NCBI RefSeq assembly: GCF_040215105.1 | Contig: NZ_CP157875.1 | Coordinates: 3,277,501 to 3,341,500 of the forward strand | Reading direction: 5' to 3' | DNA from: Aeromonas veronii | Lineage (GTDB): Bacteria; Pseudomonadota; Gammaproteobacteria; Enterobacterales; Aeromonadaceae | DNA length: 64,000 bases | In this document: positions 29,034-40,918 of the stretch, piece by piece | How positions within the stretch are numbered: position 1 is the stretch's first letter | Layout of the letters: every line of letters starts with the position of its first letter | The notes under the pieces: model-generated | Seen by the model: only the letters and a program-made list of their open reading frames with translations | Told to the model about the DNA's origin: nothing | Databases searched by the model: none | Program-made: the position numbers and the translations under genes

Positions 29034-30176
29034 ATGTTTGATTTTGATCGGGAGATAGATCGCCGCCACACCATGAGCGCGAAATGGGACAAATACAAAA
29101 CCCAGGATGTCTTGCCCATGTGGGTGGCCGATACCGACTTCGCCTCTCCCCCCGCCGTCATCGAGGCACTCACCCAGCGGGTTGCGCACGGTATCTTCGG
29201 CTACTCTCGGCCCTCTCCCCGTCTGATTGAACTCATCCAGGATCGACTGCAGACTCGCTATGATTGGACCATCGAGTCCGAATGGATCGTCTTCCTGCCG
29301 GGCGTGGTGCCGGGCCTGAACCTGGCCTGCAAGGCCTGGAGCCAGCACGGCCGTGGCATCATCACCCCCAAGCCCGTCTATTACCCCTTCCTGCAGGCCC
29401 CCGGCTTCAACGATCGCCCCCTGCTCACCGTCCCCATGGTGGAAGAGGCCGGCCGCTGGGTGCTGGATCTGGAGGAACTGGAGCGCCAGGCCCCGAGCGC
29501 AGACCTGCTGCTGCTCTGCAACCCCCACAATCCGGGGGGAACCGTCTTCACCCGTGAGGAGCTGCTGGCCATCGATGTCATCGCCGAACGCCACAGCCTG
29601 GTGATCTGTTCGGACGAGATCCACTGCGATCTGCTGCTGGACAAGAGTGCTCGCCACATTCCCTATGGCGCCCTCAGCCCGCAGGCTGCCGAACGCAGTG
29701 CCGTCATGATGGCGCCGAGCAAGACCTTCAATATCGCCGGGCTCTGCTGCTCCTTCGCGGTGATCCCGAATGCCAGGCTGCGGCTCAAGCTGCAACAGGC
29801 CATGCGCGGCATCAGTGCCGACGTCAACTTGCTGGGATTCGTGGCGGCGGAGGCGGCCTACGAGGGGGGAGAGCCCTGGCTCGTGGAACAACTCGACTAT
29901 CTGAGGGCCAATCTGGCGTTGATAGAAGAGGCTGTGGCCCGCTGGCCCGGCGTCACCTTGGCTCGCCATCAGGCGACCTACCTCGCCTGGCTCGACGTGA
30001 GCGGCCTCGGTCTGGATGATCCCATCGCCTTCTTCGAGCAGGCAGGTGTCGGCCTCTCACCGGGTACCCAGTTCGGGGACAGTCATTTCGTGCGCCTCAA
30101 CTTTGGTTGCACCCGGGCGACCCTCGTCGAGGCGCTGGCCCGCATGGAAAAAGCCATACTCCGACACAACCGCTGA
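29034..30176 (+). CDS. PLP-dependent C-S lyase/aminotransferase (MalY/PatB family)
   Basis: A fold-type I PLP enzyme of 380 residues. MalY/PatB members cleave cystathionine or cysteine conjugates. The PLP lysine is K230 in MMAPSKTFNIAGL, the cofactor Asp is in ICSDEIHCDLL, and CNPHNPGG is the substrate-binding loop. ATG 29034 has AAGGA six bases upstream. Whether it also interacts with a maltose regulator, as E. coli MalY does, cannot be said. Confidence 0.92.
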   Translation: MFDFDREIDRRHTMSAKWDKYKTQDVLPMWVADTDFASPPAVIEALTQRVAHGIFGYSRPSPRLIELIQDRLQTRYDWTIESEWIVFLPGVVPGLNLACKAWSQHGRGIITPKPVYYPFLQAPGFNDRPLLTVPMVEEAGRWVLDLEELERQAPSADLLLLCNPHNPGGTVFTREELLAIDVIAERHSLVICSDEIHCDLLLDKSARHIPYGALSPQAAERSAVMMAPSKTFNIAGLCCSFAVIPNARLRLKLQQAMRGISADVNLLGFVAAEAAYEGGEPWLVEQLDYLRANLALIEEAVARWPGVTLARHQATYLAWLDVSGLGLDDPIAFFEQAGVGLSPGTQFGDSHFVRLNFGCTRATLVEALARMEKAILRHNR

Positions 30177-30312
30177 TGGGACAGGCGCCGATACCGGCGC
30201 CCGACCTCCATGGCGAAAGCCATTTTTCCCCATATCTGGTATAGATAAGGTGTGACTCATGACGGGATGGGCTGGGCTCATCCCTTGTTATCCGCCATTG
30301 ATCCGGTTTCCT

Positions 30313-31653
30313 ATGCACCCACGACTCCCGCGCCGACTCCTGACACTGCCCCGACTCGCCCTGCCCTGGCTGGCGGCCATGCTGGCATTGCCGCTCGCCG
30401 CCTCCCCCGCCTATCTCACCATAGGCACAGGGACGCTCAATGGGGTCTACTACCCCACGGGAGGTGCCATCTGTCGCCTGCTCAATGCCGACAGCGCCAC
30501 CCACGGGGTCCATTGCAGCGTGCAGAGCACCTCGGGCTCCCTGGCCAATCTGGCCGCCCTGGCCAAGGGAGAGGTCCAGCTCGCGCTGGTGCAGTCGGAT
30601 GTGCTCTATCACGCGGTGCACAGCACAGGCCCCTTCGCGGGCAAGGCACCTGACGAGACCCTGCGCAGCCTGTTCCGGCTGCATCAGGAGCCCCTGACCC
30701 TGCTGGCCAGTGCCACCAGCAACATCAACACCCTGGCCGATATCGAGGGCAAACGGGTCGATCTGGGGGCCCCCGACTCCGGGGACAGGGTCACCAGCCA
30801 GGCACTGCTGGAAGCCATGGGCTGGCAGGAGAGCAGCTTCGCGCCGCCCCCCGCCGCCGCGCCGGGCAACAGGCTGGAAGGGCTGTGCAACGGCACCCTG
30901 GATGCCGCCCTGCTGGTCGCCGGCCACCCCAATCAGGGGATAGGGGATCTGACCGGGCGCTGCAAGGCTCGCCTCATTCCCATCGAAGGGGAACAGATAG
31001 ACAACCTGCTCAAGCAGCATCCCTATTACCAGCGTGGCCGCATCGGTGCCAACCTCTATCCGGGGCAGATGGGCAGCGTCAGCACCTTCACCGTGACCGC
31101 CGAACTGGTGGCCGAGGCCAGCCTCCCCGACGAGACGGTGCGCACGGTACGAGACGTGCTCAGCAATCAATTGCAGCAGTTCACCCGCTTGCACCCGGCC
31201 CTGACCACCCTGACGCCGGAATCCATGCAGGCGGGGGCCATCATCCCGCTCCACCCGGGCATGCAGGATGCCCCGTCGACCCCGACCCTGGCTCCCGAGT
31301 CCCTGGCCCCATCGGACACGGCGACCACTGGTGAAGCCCAGACTCCCTCACCGGAAGGGTCGCCCGCCATCGCCCATGAGCAAGCCGGTGGTGCCACCCT
31401 GCCCACGGTATCGGGGGCGACAGGCACAGATCCGGATGCCGCCAAGGTGCTGGAAGGGGCCGCCGTGAGCCAGGGTGCCCCCCTGGCCGATGGTGGCCTG
31501 ACTGCTCCCCCTGCGACCGAGGGGACAGAGCAAGCAACCGCGCCGGCTCCCTCATCTGCCGAGCCCGCCTCCCCGGCTCAGCCCCCCGCACTTGACGCCC
31601 CTGCCAGTGGCGCCGTCACCACCAGCCCGGCGCCGGCAACCCCCGCCCAGTGA
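30313..31653 (+). CDS. TAXI-family TRAP solute-binding protein with Pro/Ala/Thr-rich tail
   Basis: A periplasmic binding protein of the TAXI group, 446 residues. A twin-Arg-poor Sec signal covers residues 1-30, and the mature part opens with LTIGTGTLNGVYYPTGGAICR, the typical TAXI start. The ligand domain ends near residue 317. The remaining about 129 residues are a Pro/Ala/Thr/Ser-rich, low-complexity tail without known domain. TRAP membrane subunits are absent on either side, so the protein is an orphan. The start at ATG 30313 was chosen because it gives a proper signal peptide. Confidence 0.85.
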   Translation: MHPRLPRRLLTLPRLALPWLAAMLALPLAASPAYLTIGTGTLNGVYYPTGGAICRLLNADSATHGVHCSVQSTSGSLANLAALAKGEVQLALVQSDVLYHAVHSTGPFAGKAPDETLRSLFRLHQEPLTLLASATSNINTLADIEGKRVDLGAPDSGDRVTSQALLEAMGWQESSFAPPPAAAPGNRLEGLCNGTLDAALLVAGHPNQGIGDLTGRCKARLIPIEGEQIDNLLKQHPYYQRGRIGANLYPGQMGSVSTFTVTAELVAEASLPDETVRTVRDVLSNQLQQFTRLHPALTTLTPESMQAGAIIPLHPGMQDAPSTPTLAPESLAPSDTATTGEAQTPSPEGSPAIAHEQAGGATLPTVSGATGTDPDAAKVLEGAAVSQGAPLADGGLTAPPATEGTEQATAPAPSSAEPASPAQPPALDAPASGAVTTSPAPATPAQ

Positions 31654-31671
31654 GCAGACAAATAAGACGCG

Positions 31672-31696
31672 AAGGCCACCCTCAGGTGGCCTTTTT
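31672..31696 (+). terminator. Terminator after the TAXI gene (bidirectional)
   Basis: GGCCACC/GGTGGCC stem with CTCA loop followed by five T residues; it lies between convergent genes. Confidence 0.88.
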
Positions 31697-31722
31697 CATG
31701 ACGACGCCCTGCCCTCCCGGTC

Positions 31723-32631
31723 TCACTCCCGGGGAGACGGCCCCAGCGCTGGTCCCTGAATTGCCTCTTCGACCCAGTGCAACAGTTGCTTGATGGCCCG
31801 GGAGAGCACCTGATTCTGGCGCACCACATACCCCAGGCTGGTGCCGGGGAAGTCGGTCAGCCGGGTGACGGGGGCGCTCAGCTTGAGGCGCGGGTGGAGG
31901 GAGAAGTCCGGCACTATGGCCACCCCGAAGCCCGCCTCCGCCCAGTCGAGCTGGGCATCCACGCTGCCCACCTCCATGATGCGGCAACTCGGCAGCCCCA
32001 GCAGGGGCAGGGAAGGGTCGATCAGCGCCCGGGTACGGGTGTCGTGGCCCAGCAAGATGAGGGTGGGTTCGTCCTGCGGATCGCTCTCACCGGCCTGGCT
32101 ACGGGCCTGCCAGCGTGCCAGCCCGTCCCCCAGGGCGCACCAGGTCACCTGTTGCAGCTCGGTATAGGACAGCGGCTCGCTGCGCTTTTGCGCCATCACG
32201 AAGCCAAGATCCGCCCGCCCCGTCTTGACCAGCTCGGCAGCCTGATCCGAGGTGGTGTTGAACAGGGTGAGATCGATGCCCGGGAAGGTCTGCTTGAAGC
32301 GCTGGAACGGCTGGATCAGCAAGAGCCGTGACAGAATGTCGCTGGCGGCGATGGCCAGGGTGCCCTGGCTGTGCTGGTTCAGGGCATTGAGATCGGACTG
32401 GCAGAGCTGCAACTCGTTGATGGCGCGCTCGGCGCTTTGCAGCAATCGCTCCCCCGCCTGGGTGAGGCGAAAGGGGCTGCGCTCGATGAGCTTGACCCGG
32501 GTCGCCTGCTCCAGGTTCTTGAGGTGCAGGCTGACATTGGGCTGGGTCATGTGCAATTCGGTGGCGGTCTGGCCGAAGTGCTGCAGACGGGCCAGGGTGA
32601 CGAAGGTATTCAACCAGTGGATATCCAGCAT
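31723..32631 (-). CDS. LysR-family regulator divergent from the PurA paralogue
   Basis: The 302-residue protein has the LysR winged helix-turn-helix at residues about 3-62 (LQHFGQTATELHMTQPNVS) and an effector domain. It is transcribed away from the PurA-like gene, with a 166-nt spacer that holds a TTAT-N7-ATAA box. Divergent LysR genes usually control their neighbour, so the PurA paralogue is the likely target. The ligand is unknown. Confidence 0.92.
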   Translation of the reverse strand: MLDIHWLNTFVTLARLQHFGQTATELHMTQPNVSLHLKNLEQATRVKLIERSPFRLTQAGERLLQSAERAINELQLCQSDLNALNQHSQGTLAIAASDILSRLLLIQPFQRFKQTFPGIDLTLFNTTSDQAAELVKTGRADLGFVMAQKRSEPLSYTELQQVTWCALGDGLARWQARSQAGESDPQDEPTLILLGHDTRTRALIDPSLPLLGLPSCRIMEVGSVDAQLDWAEAGFGVAIVPDFSLHPRLKLSAPVTRLTDFPGTSLGYVVRQNQVLSRAIKQLLHWVEEAIQGPALGPSPRE

Positions 32632-32713
32632 GGGTCGCTCTCGTTTGCCGTTGACGCACGAGGTGCGTCCTGACGGGCATTGCCGATAAAGTGACCTGGA
32701 TTATATGCCTTCC

Positions 32714-32728
32714 TTATTGGAACTATAA
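32714..32728. promoter_or_regulatory. Candidate LysR-type operator
   Basis: TTAT-N7-ATAA, a symmetric T-N11-A box, lies between the divergent LysR and PurA-like genes. Confidence 0.5.
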
Positions 32729-32758
32729 AGATAATTAATTTTTCTAATCCACCCCGGC

Positions 32759-32789
32759 CTCCTAGGATGAACGCCTAACGTCTTAGGAG
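32759..32789 (+). promoter_or_regulatory. Alternative hairpins over the PurA-paralogue ribosome-binding site
   Basis: CCTAA-CGTC-TTAGG (32774-32787) and CTCCTA/TAGGAG (32759-32764 with 32784-32789) both pair with the AGGAG at 32785-32789 and exclude each other. Either would hide the ribosome-binding site. Function is inferred only. Confidence 0.4.
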
Positions 32790-32797
32790 AATGAGTC

Positions 32798-34054
32798 ATG
32801 TCGTCTATCGTAGTCGTAGGTGCTAACTGGGGTGATGAAGGCAAGGGCCGCATCGTCGATTATCTGGCCGGTGAATCCGCCGCCAGCATCCGCTTCCAGG
32901 GCGGCAACAACGCCGGCCACACCGTGGTCAACGATCTCGGCACCTTCAAGCTGCACCAGCTGCCGAGCGGCGTCTTCAACCCGGATTGCCTGGTTGTCCT
33001 CGGCCCTGGCATGGTCATCAGCCCCGAGCCCCTCACCAAGGAACTGGCCGAAGTGAAGGCCGCCGGCGTGACTCCCAAGCTCGCCATCTCCGACAGAGCC
33101 ACCTTCTGCCTGCCGATCCACGCCCTGGAAGACACTTTGGAAGAAGTACGTCTGGGTGACGGTGCCTATGGCTCCACCCGTCAGGGCATTGCCCCGGCTT
33201 ACGGTGATCGGGTCATGAAAAAGGCGATTCTGGTCGGCTGGCTGAAACAGCCGGACGTACTGGTCGAGCGCATCCAGTTCTTCCTCGACTGGAAACTGCC
33301 GCAGCTCAAAGCCCTCTACCCGAGCTTCGAGTTCAAGCAGACCGCCCAGGAGATGGCCGACTGGCTGCTGGAAGTGTCCGCCTCCTGGCGCGATGCCATC
33401 TGCAACGTCAGCGAGCCGCTCAAGGCGATCCAGGCCCAGAACGGCACCCTGCTGTTCGAAGCCCAGCTGGGCGCCGGCCGTGACCTCATCTACGGCGAAT
33501 ACCCCTGGGTGACCTCCTCCCACGTTTCCGGCGCCTACGCCGGTATCGGTGGCGGTCTGCCGGCCCTGCGCCCCGAGCGCGTCATCGCCGTGGCCAAGGC
33601 GTTCAGCACCTCGGTCGGTACCGGCACCCTGATCACCGCCATGGAGAATCAGGAAGAGTTCCGCAAGTTTGCCAACGAGTTCGGCGCCACCACCGGCCGT
33701 CCCCGTGACATCGGCTACTTCGATGCGGTCGCCACCAAGCAGGGTCTGGAGATCCAGGCGGCCAACGAGATCGCCCTGACCAAGCTGGACTGCCTCTCCG
33801 GCATGCCGGATCTGAAGATCTGCGTCGCCTACGAAGGTGCCCACACCGAGAACCCGATCTGGCCACAGACTGCCGGTCTCAAGCCGGTGTACGAGTCCAT
33901 GGAAGCCTGGAGCGAAGACATCTCCCACATCCGCAAGTTCGAAGACCTGCCCAAGGCAGCCCAGCACTATGTGCTGCGTATCGAAGCTCTGCTGGGTGTT
34001 CCTGTGCCCATGGTCTCCGTAGGCCCGGGTCGCGATCAGATGATCCTGCGCTAA
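32798..34054 (+). CDS. Divergent adenylosuccinate synthetase paralogue (PurA-like)
   Basis: PurA couples GTP hydrolysis to condensation of IMP and aspartate. This 418-residue homologue keeps the catalytic P-loop NWGDEGKGRIVDYL, the His of NNAGHT, the guanine motif TKLD and the ATTGR aspartate-loop start. Canonical PurA motifs are altered elsewhere. GAQGTLLDIDHGTYPY reads EAQLGAGRDLIYGEYPW, TTGRGIGPAY reads STRQGIAPAY, and GRRRRTGW reads GRPRDIGY. Those blocks contact IMP and aspartate in known structures. It is about 12 residues shorter than usual. AGGAG lies eight bases before ATG 32798, and the gene is divergent from a LysR regulator. It may be a conditional isoenzyme or a ligase with changed substrate. 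Confidence 0.85.
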   Translation: MSSIVVVGANWGDEGKGRIVDYLAGESAASIRFQGGNNAGHTVVNDLGTFKLHQLPSGVFNPDCLVVLGPGMVISPEPLTKELAEVKAAGVTPKLAISDRATFCLPIHALEDTLEEVRLGDGAYGSTRQGIAPAYGDRVMKKAILVGWLKQPDVLVERIQFFLDWKLPQLKALYPSFEFKQTAQEMADWLLEVSASWRDAICNVSEPLKAIQAQNGTLLFEAQLGAGRDLIYGEYPWVTSSHVSGAYAGIGGGLPALRPERVIAVAKAFSTSVGTGTLITAMENQEEFRKFANEFGATTGRPRDIGYFDAVATKQGLEIQAANEIALTKLDCLSGMPDLKICVAYEGAHTENPIWPQTAGLKPVYESMEAWSEDISHIRKFEDLPKAAQHYVLRIEALLGVPVPMVSVGPGRDQMILR

Positions 34055-34083
34055 GCAGCACGATCGTCTCGCAGCAAGATATC

Positions 34084-34114
34084 AAAGCCGGCCTCCTCGA
34101 GGCCGGTTTTTTTT
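34084..34114 (+). terminator. Terminator of the PurA paralogue
   Basis: CCGGCCTC/GAGGCCGG stem with CTC loop and eight T residues. Confidence 0.93.
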
Positions 34115-36913
<2,799 letters not shown>

Positions 36914-36934
36914 TCCCAAGCGATCATCAGCCAA

Positions 36935-36964
36935 CAAAAAGGCCTCCGGATGGAGGCCTTTTTT
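36935..36964 (+). terminator. Terminator after the GH63 gene (bidirectional, also serves tyrS)
   Basis: GGCCTCC/GGAGGCC stem with a GGAT loop between A5 and T6 runs. Confidence 0.93.
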
Positions 36965-36980
36965 ATCAGCAGGGTCGCTC

Positions 36981-38180
36981 TTACTTGACGGTGACTCGGG
37001 CAAACTTGCGCTTGCCGACCTGATAGACGGCGGTGCCAGCACCGATCAGCGCCTTGCCATCGTCCAGCTTGTCGCCGTCAACTTTAACCGCGCCCTGCTT
37101 GATCATGCGCAGCGCCTCCGAGGTGGTCTCCACCAGACCGGCCTCTTTGAGCAGGTTGGCGATGGGCAGGCCTTCCCCTTCCAGGGCCAGCTCGACCTCC
37201 GGCATCTCGTCCGGGATAGCGTTCTTGGAGAAGCGCTGGGTGAAGTCTTCGTGGGCCGCTTCGGCCGCCGCGGCGTCGTGATAGCGGGTGATGATCTCCT
37301 TGGCCAGCCAGATCTTCACGTCGCGCGGGTTCAGGGTACCGGCGGCAATGCCGGCTTTGAAACCGTCGATCTCGGTGAGCGGGCGGAAGGAGAGCAGCTC
37401 GTAGTAGTTCCACATCAGATCGTCGGTGATGGACATGATCTTGCCGAACATCTCACCCGGGGCATCGTGCACGCCGATGTAGTTGGCGGCGGACTTGGAC
37501 ATCTTCTTGACGCCGTCCAGGCCCACCAGCAGCGGCATCATCAGCACGCACTGGGTGGCCATGCCGGCGTCTTTTTGCAGCTCGCGGCCCATCAGCAGGT
37601 TGAACTTCTGATCGGTACCGCCGAGCTCCACGTCCGCTTTCAGCGCGACCGAGTCATAGCCTTGCAGCAGCGGGTAGAGGAATTCGTGAATGGCGATGGA
37701 CTGGCCGCCGGAATAGCGCTTCTTGAAGTCGTCGCGCTCCATCATGCGGGCCACGGTCTGCTTGGCCGCCAGCTTGATCATGCCGGTCGCGCCGAGCTCG
37801 CTCAGCCAGGTGGAGTTGTACTCGATGCGGGTCTTGGCGGGATCCAGGATCTTGAACGCCTGCTCCGCATAGGTGAGGGCGTTATGCTTGATGGCCTCTT
37901 CGGAGAGCGGCGGACGGGTGGCGTTCTTGCCAGAAGGGTCCCCCACCATGGCGGTGAAGTCGCCGATCAGCAGGATGATCTCGTGCCCCAGATCCTGGAA
38001 GGTCTTCAACTTGTTGAGGATCACGGTGTGGCCGAGGTGAATGTCGGGAGCCGTCGGATCCATCCCCAGCTTGATGCGCAGCGGACGCCCTTCCTTCAAC
38101 TTGGCGACCAGTTCTTCTTCCACCAGAATTTCTTCCGCTCCGCGCTTGATCTCGGCTAGCGCCACCTCGAGCTGGGACAT
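36981..38180 (-). CDS. tyrS: Tyrosyl-tRNA synthetase
   Basis: Class I aminoacyl-tRNA synthetase of 399 residues. The HIGH-equivalent is HLGH at residues 48-51, KMSKS is at 226-230, and the C-terminal S4 RNA-binding domain ends in [11 protein letters not shown]. The start is ATG 38180 with GGAGAG upstream; the longer frame would need TTG at 38195. The sequence type with [13 protein letters not shown] is the TyrZ-like subgroup rather than the E. coli TyrS subgroup. It is divergent from the MepM-like peptidase gene. Confidence 0.96.
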   Translation of the reverse strand: MSQLEVALAEIKRGAEEILVEEELVAKLKEGRPLRIKLGMDPTAPDIHLGHTVILNKLKTFQDLGHEIILLIGDFTAMVGDPSGKNATRPPLSEEAIKHNALTYAEQAFKILDPAKTRIEYNSTWLSELGATGMIKLAAKQTVARMMERDDFKKRYSGGQSIAIHEFLYPLLQGYDSVALKADVELGGTDQKFNLLMGRELQKDAGMATQCVLMMPLLVGLDGVKKMSKSAANYIGVHDAPGEMFGKIMSITDDLMWNYYELLSFRPLTEIDGFKAGIAAGTLNPRDVKIWLAKEIITRYHDAAAAEAAHEDFTQRFSKNAIPDEMPEVELALEGEGLPIANLLKEAGLVETTSEALRMIKQGAVKVDGDKLDDGKALIGAGTAVYQVGKRKFARVTVK

Positions 38181-38292
38181 TTTTTGACTCTCCAATCACG
38201 ATTCCACAGGGCCAGACATATTACTGGAATGGCGGGCCAATTGGAAAGGCTGTAAAATCTGCCACTCTTTCTCCTCTCGACCTGCTGCCTCG

Positions 38293-39597
38293 ATGATTAT
38301 TTGGAACGCCTTCAACTCTCTTCCTACCTGGCACCGCAAGATGGTGCTGATCCTGAGCATCATGGTGATGATGCTGGCAGCCTGGCCAAGCGAACAGGCG
38401 GTGGCGACCCGGGTCGATGAGGCGCCCGCCCTCGACACCGCAGCCCTCAGCGAGGGGGAAGCCCAGCCCCAGGCATTGGCACTGCAGCCCCCCAAGCCGA
38501 GCTATGTCACCCGCCAGGTCAAGGTGCGCCGGGGTGACAACATGGGGGTGATCTTCCAGCGCCTCGGCCTGAGCACCACGGATCTGCATCTCATCGATCA
38601 GCTCGATGAGGCCAACACCCTGCGCATGCTGCAACCGGGTCAGGAACTCACCTTCAAGCTCACCCGCAGCGGCGAGCTGCACAGCCTCTATTACCCCCAC
38701 AGCCTGGAGCAAGCCCTCAAGGTGAGCCGCAAGGCCGAAGGTTTCGTGGCAAGGCCGGTCAAACTCGAACTCGACACCCGCGAGCAGATAGCCAGCGGCG
38801 AAATCCGCTCCAGCTTCTGGGGCGCCGCCGCCGAAGCCGGCATGACCGAGGATCAGATCATGGATCTCGCCGCCATCTTCGGCTGGGACATCGACTTCGC
38901 CCAGGACTTGCAGCCGGGGGACAGCTTTCGGGTGGTCTATCAGGACAAGTATCAAGATGACGAGCGGGTCGCCTCCGGTGATATCCTGGCCGCCGAGTTC
39001 ATCAACCAGGGGGCCATCTACCGCGCCATCTTGAACGAGGATGGCAACTACTACACCCCGGAAGGCAAGGCGATGCGCAAGAGCTTCCTGCGCGCGCCGG
39101 TCAACTTCAAATACATCAGCTCCAACTTCAATCCGCGTCGCCTGCATCCGGTCACCGGCAAGGTACGCCCCCACAATGGCATCGACTATGTGGCGCCGGT
39201 GGGCACCCCCATCATGGCGGCGGGCAGCGGCAGCGTGGTGGCGGCCGGTTACAACCAGTTCAACGGCAACTATGTCTTCATCAAGCACGCCGGCAACTAT
39301 GTGACCAAGTACCTGCACCTCTCCAAGCGCACGGTGAACAAGGGCCAGCGGGTCAAGCAGGGACAGACCATCGGTCTTCTGGGCGGCACCGGTCGGGTCA
39401 CGGGCCCGCACCTGCACTATGAATTCGTGGTGGGGGGCGTGCACAAGAATCCCCGTACCCTGACCCTGCCTCAGGCAGAGACCCTCAGCGGCCGGGCACT
39501 GGCCAACTTCAAGGCCGAGAGTCGGCCCCAGCTCGCCAAACTCGACGGTGGCGAGCTGCAGCTGGCGCAGCACAAGCAGGACAATGACGACATCTAG
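38293..39597 (+). CDS. MepM-like murein DD-endopeptidase (M23)
   Basis: A membrane-anchored LytM peptidase of 434 residues that cleaves peptidoglycan crosslinks for cell-wall growth. The N-terminal OapA-like segment with a membrane helix is at residues about 14-32. A LysM-like domain is around 70-125, and a central helical domain follows. The M23 domain (about 265-410) has zinc ligands H294 and D298 in HNGID and the HLH motif at 373-375. The next gene, anmK, acts in cell-wall recycling, so the two are functionally linked and only 27 nt apart. Confidence 0.93.
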   Translation: MIIWNAFNSLPTWHRKMVLILSIMVMMLAAWPSEQAVATRVDEAPALDTAALSEGEAQPQALALQPPKPSYVTRQVKVRRGDNMGVIFQRLGLSTTDLHLIDQLDEANTLRMLQPGQELTFKLTRSGELHSLYYPHSLEQALKVSRKAEGFVARPVKLELDTREQIASGEIRSSFWGAAAEAGMTEDQIMDLAAIFGWDIDFAQDLQPGDSFRVVYQDKYQDDERVASGDILAAEFINQGAIYRAILNEDGNYYTPEGKAMRKSFLRAPVNFKYISSNFNPRRLHPVTGKVRPHNGIDYVAPVGTPIMAAGSGSVVAAGYNQFNGNYVFIKHAGNYVTKYLHLSKRTVNKGQRVKQGQTIGLLGGTGRVTGPHLHYEFVVGGVHKNPRTLTLPQAETLSGRALANFKAESRPQLAKLDGGELQLAQHKQDNDDI

Positions 39598-39624
39598 CCC
39601 TGATGGCGGGCCAAGGAGCGTGGA

Positions 39625-40740
39625 ATGAGTGAGCGTTATATCGGATTGATGTCGGGCACCAGCCTGGATGGCATCGATGCGGTGCTGATCGAAGCGAATG
39701 GCGACAGGCTGCGAGTCGAGTCGGCCCTCTGCCACCCCTGGCCCGCCGACACCGCCCGCGAGCTGCATGCCCTCTGTACTCCGGGTGAGCAGGAGATCGA
39801 TCGCATGGGAGTGGCGGACAACCTAGTGGCGCGGGAGTTTGCCGCTGCCACCCAGGCGCTGCTCACCAAGGCCGGGCTCAGCCCCGCCGACATTCGCGCC
39901 ATCGGCTCCCACGGCCAGACCATCCGCCATCGCCCCCAGCTCGGCTTTACCCTGCAAATCGGCAACGCGGCCCTGTTGGCGGCCCTCACCGACATCGACG
40001 TCATCAGTGATTTTCGCACCGCCGACATGGCCCTCGGCGGCCAGGGCGCGCCCCTGGTGCCCGCCTTCCATCAGGCGCTCTTCGCCAGTCCGGGGGCCCA
40101 GCGGGTGGTGCTGAACCTCGGCGGCATCGCCAATATCTCGGTACTGCCGGGCGCAGCTGACGGCGCTGGGGTCTACGGCTTCGATACCGGCCCCGCCAAC
40201 ACCCTGCTCGATGGTTGGTATCGCCGCCATCACCCCCAAGGTGGCGACTACGACGCAGGCGGCCAATGGGGCGCCAGCGGTACCCTGCTCCCGACCTTGC
40301 TCGCGCAGTTGCTGAGCCACCCCTACTTCGCCGCCCCCTGGCCCAAGAGCACGGGGCGGGAGATGTTCACCCTCGAGTGGCTGGACGGCACGCTGGCGGG
40401 TCAGAACCATGCCCCTGCCGATGTGCAGCGCACCCTGCAGGCATTGACCAGCCACAGCGTCGCTCACCAGTTGCCTGCGCTGGACAAGGCACATGGTCAG
40501 GCCGAGCTCTTCGTCTGCGGCGGCGGCGCCCACAACGACCCGCTGCTGGCCGAACTCGCCGCGCTCCTGCCCCAGTGGCGCATTGCCAGCACGACAACGC
40601 TCGGGCTCGCCCCCGACTGGGTGGAAGGAGCCGCCTTCGCCTGGCTGGCAAAGCGCTTCATTCACCGCGAGCCGGGCAATCTGCCCGCGGTCACCGGCGC
40701 CAGCCGTCCCACTGTATTGGGCGCCCTCTATCCCGCCTGA
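39625..40740 (+). CDS. anmK: Anhydro-N-acetylmuramic acid kinase
   Basis: AnmK phosphorylates and opens 1,6-anhydro-MurNAc during peptidoglycan recycling. The 371-residue protein opens with the phosphate motif YIGLMSGTSLDGIDA and has GSHGQTIRH and the later LGGIANISV and FDTGPAN blocks of the family. ATG 39625 follows AAGGAGCGTGGA. It sits immediately after the MepM-like gene and probably shares its transcript. Confidence 0.96.
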   Translation: MSERYIGLMSGTSLDGIDAVLIEANGDRLRVESALCHPWPADTARELHALCTPGEQEIDRMGVADNLVAREFAAATQALLTKAGLSPADIRAIGSHGQTIRHRPQLGFTLQIGNAALLAALTDIDVISDFRTADMALGGQGAPLVPAFHQALFASPGAQRVVLNLGGIANISVLPGAADGAGVYGFDTGPANTLLDGWYRRHHPQGGDYDAGGQWGASGTLLPTLLAQLLSHPYFAAPWPKSTGREMFTLEWLDGTLAGQNHAPADVQRTLQALTSHSVAHQLPALDKAHGQAELFVCGGGAHNDPLLAELAALLPQWRIASTTTLGLAPDWVEGAAFAWLAKRFIHREPGNLPAVTGASRPTVLGALYPA

Positions 40741-40774
40741 GACGAGTCACCGAATCCCATCTCTTCGAATAGAG

Positions 40775-40806
40775 CAAGCCCGATCAGGTGCACCTGATCG
40801 GGCTTG
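40775..40806 (+). terminator. Perfect 32-bp palindrome after anmK
   Basis: CAAGCCCGATCAGGTG is followed directly by its exact reverse complement, then TTTGT. The position fits a terminator for anmK and, in the opposite direction, for the Lrp-like gene. The absence of a loop and the length are unusual. Confidence 0.7.
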
Positions 40807-40918
40807 TTTGTATGCCTGGCGCCAGATGGAGCAGACCCATTCATGCCAGTGACACTGCGGGTGGGGGCCTCCATAGAGGCCGCATCGCGGCCTGAGCTCA
40901 GCAAACTGGACCAGAGCA

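Noticed and set aside
32798-34054. Phage-type PurZ (aminoadenine pathway)
   Set aside because: PurZ enzymes change the catalytic Asp of the P-loop; here NWGDEGKG is intact, and no other phage genes are near.
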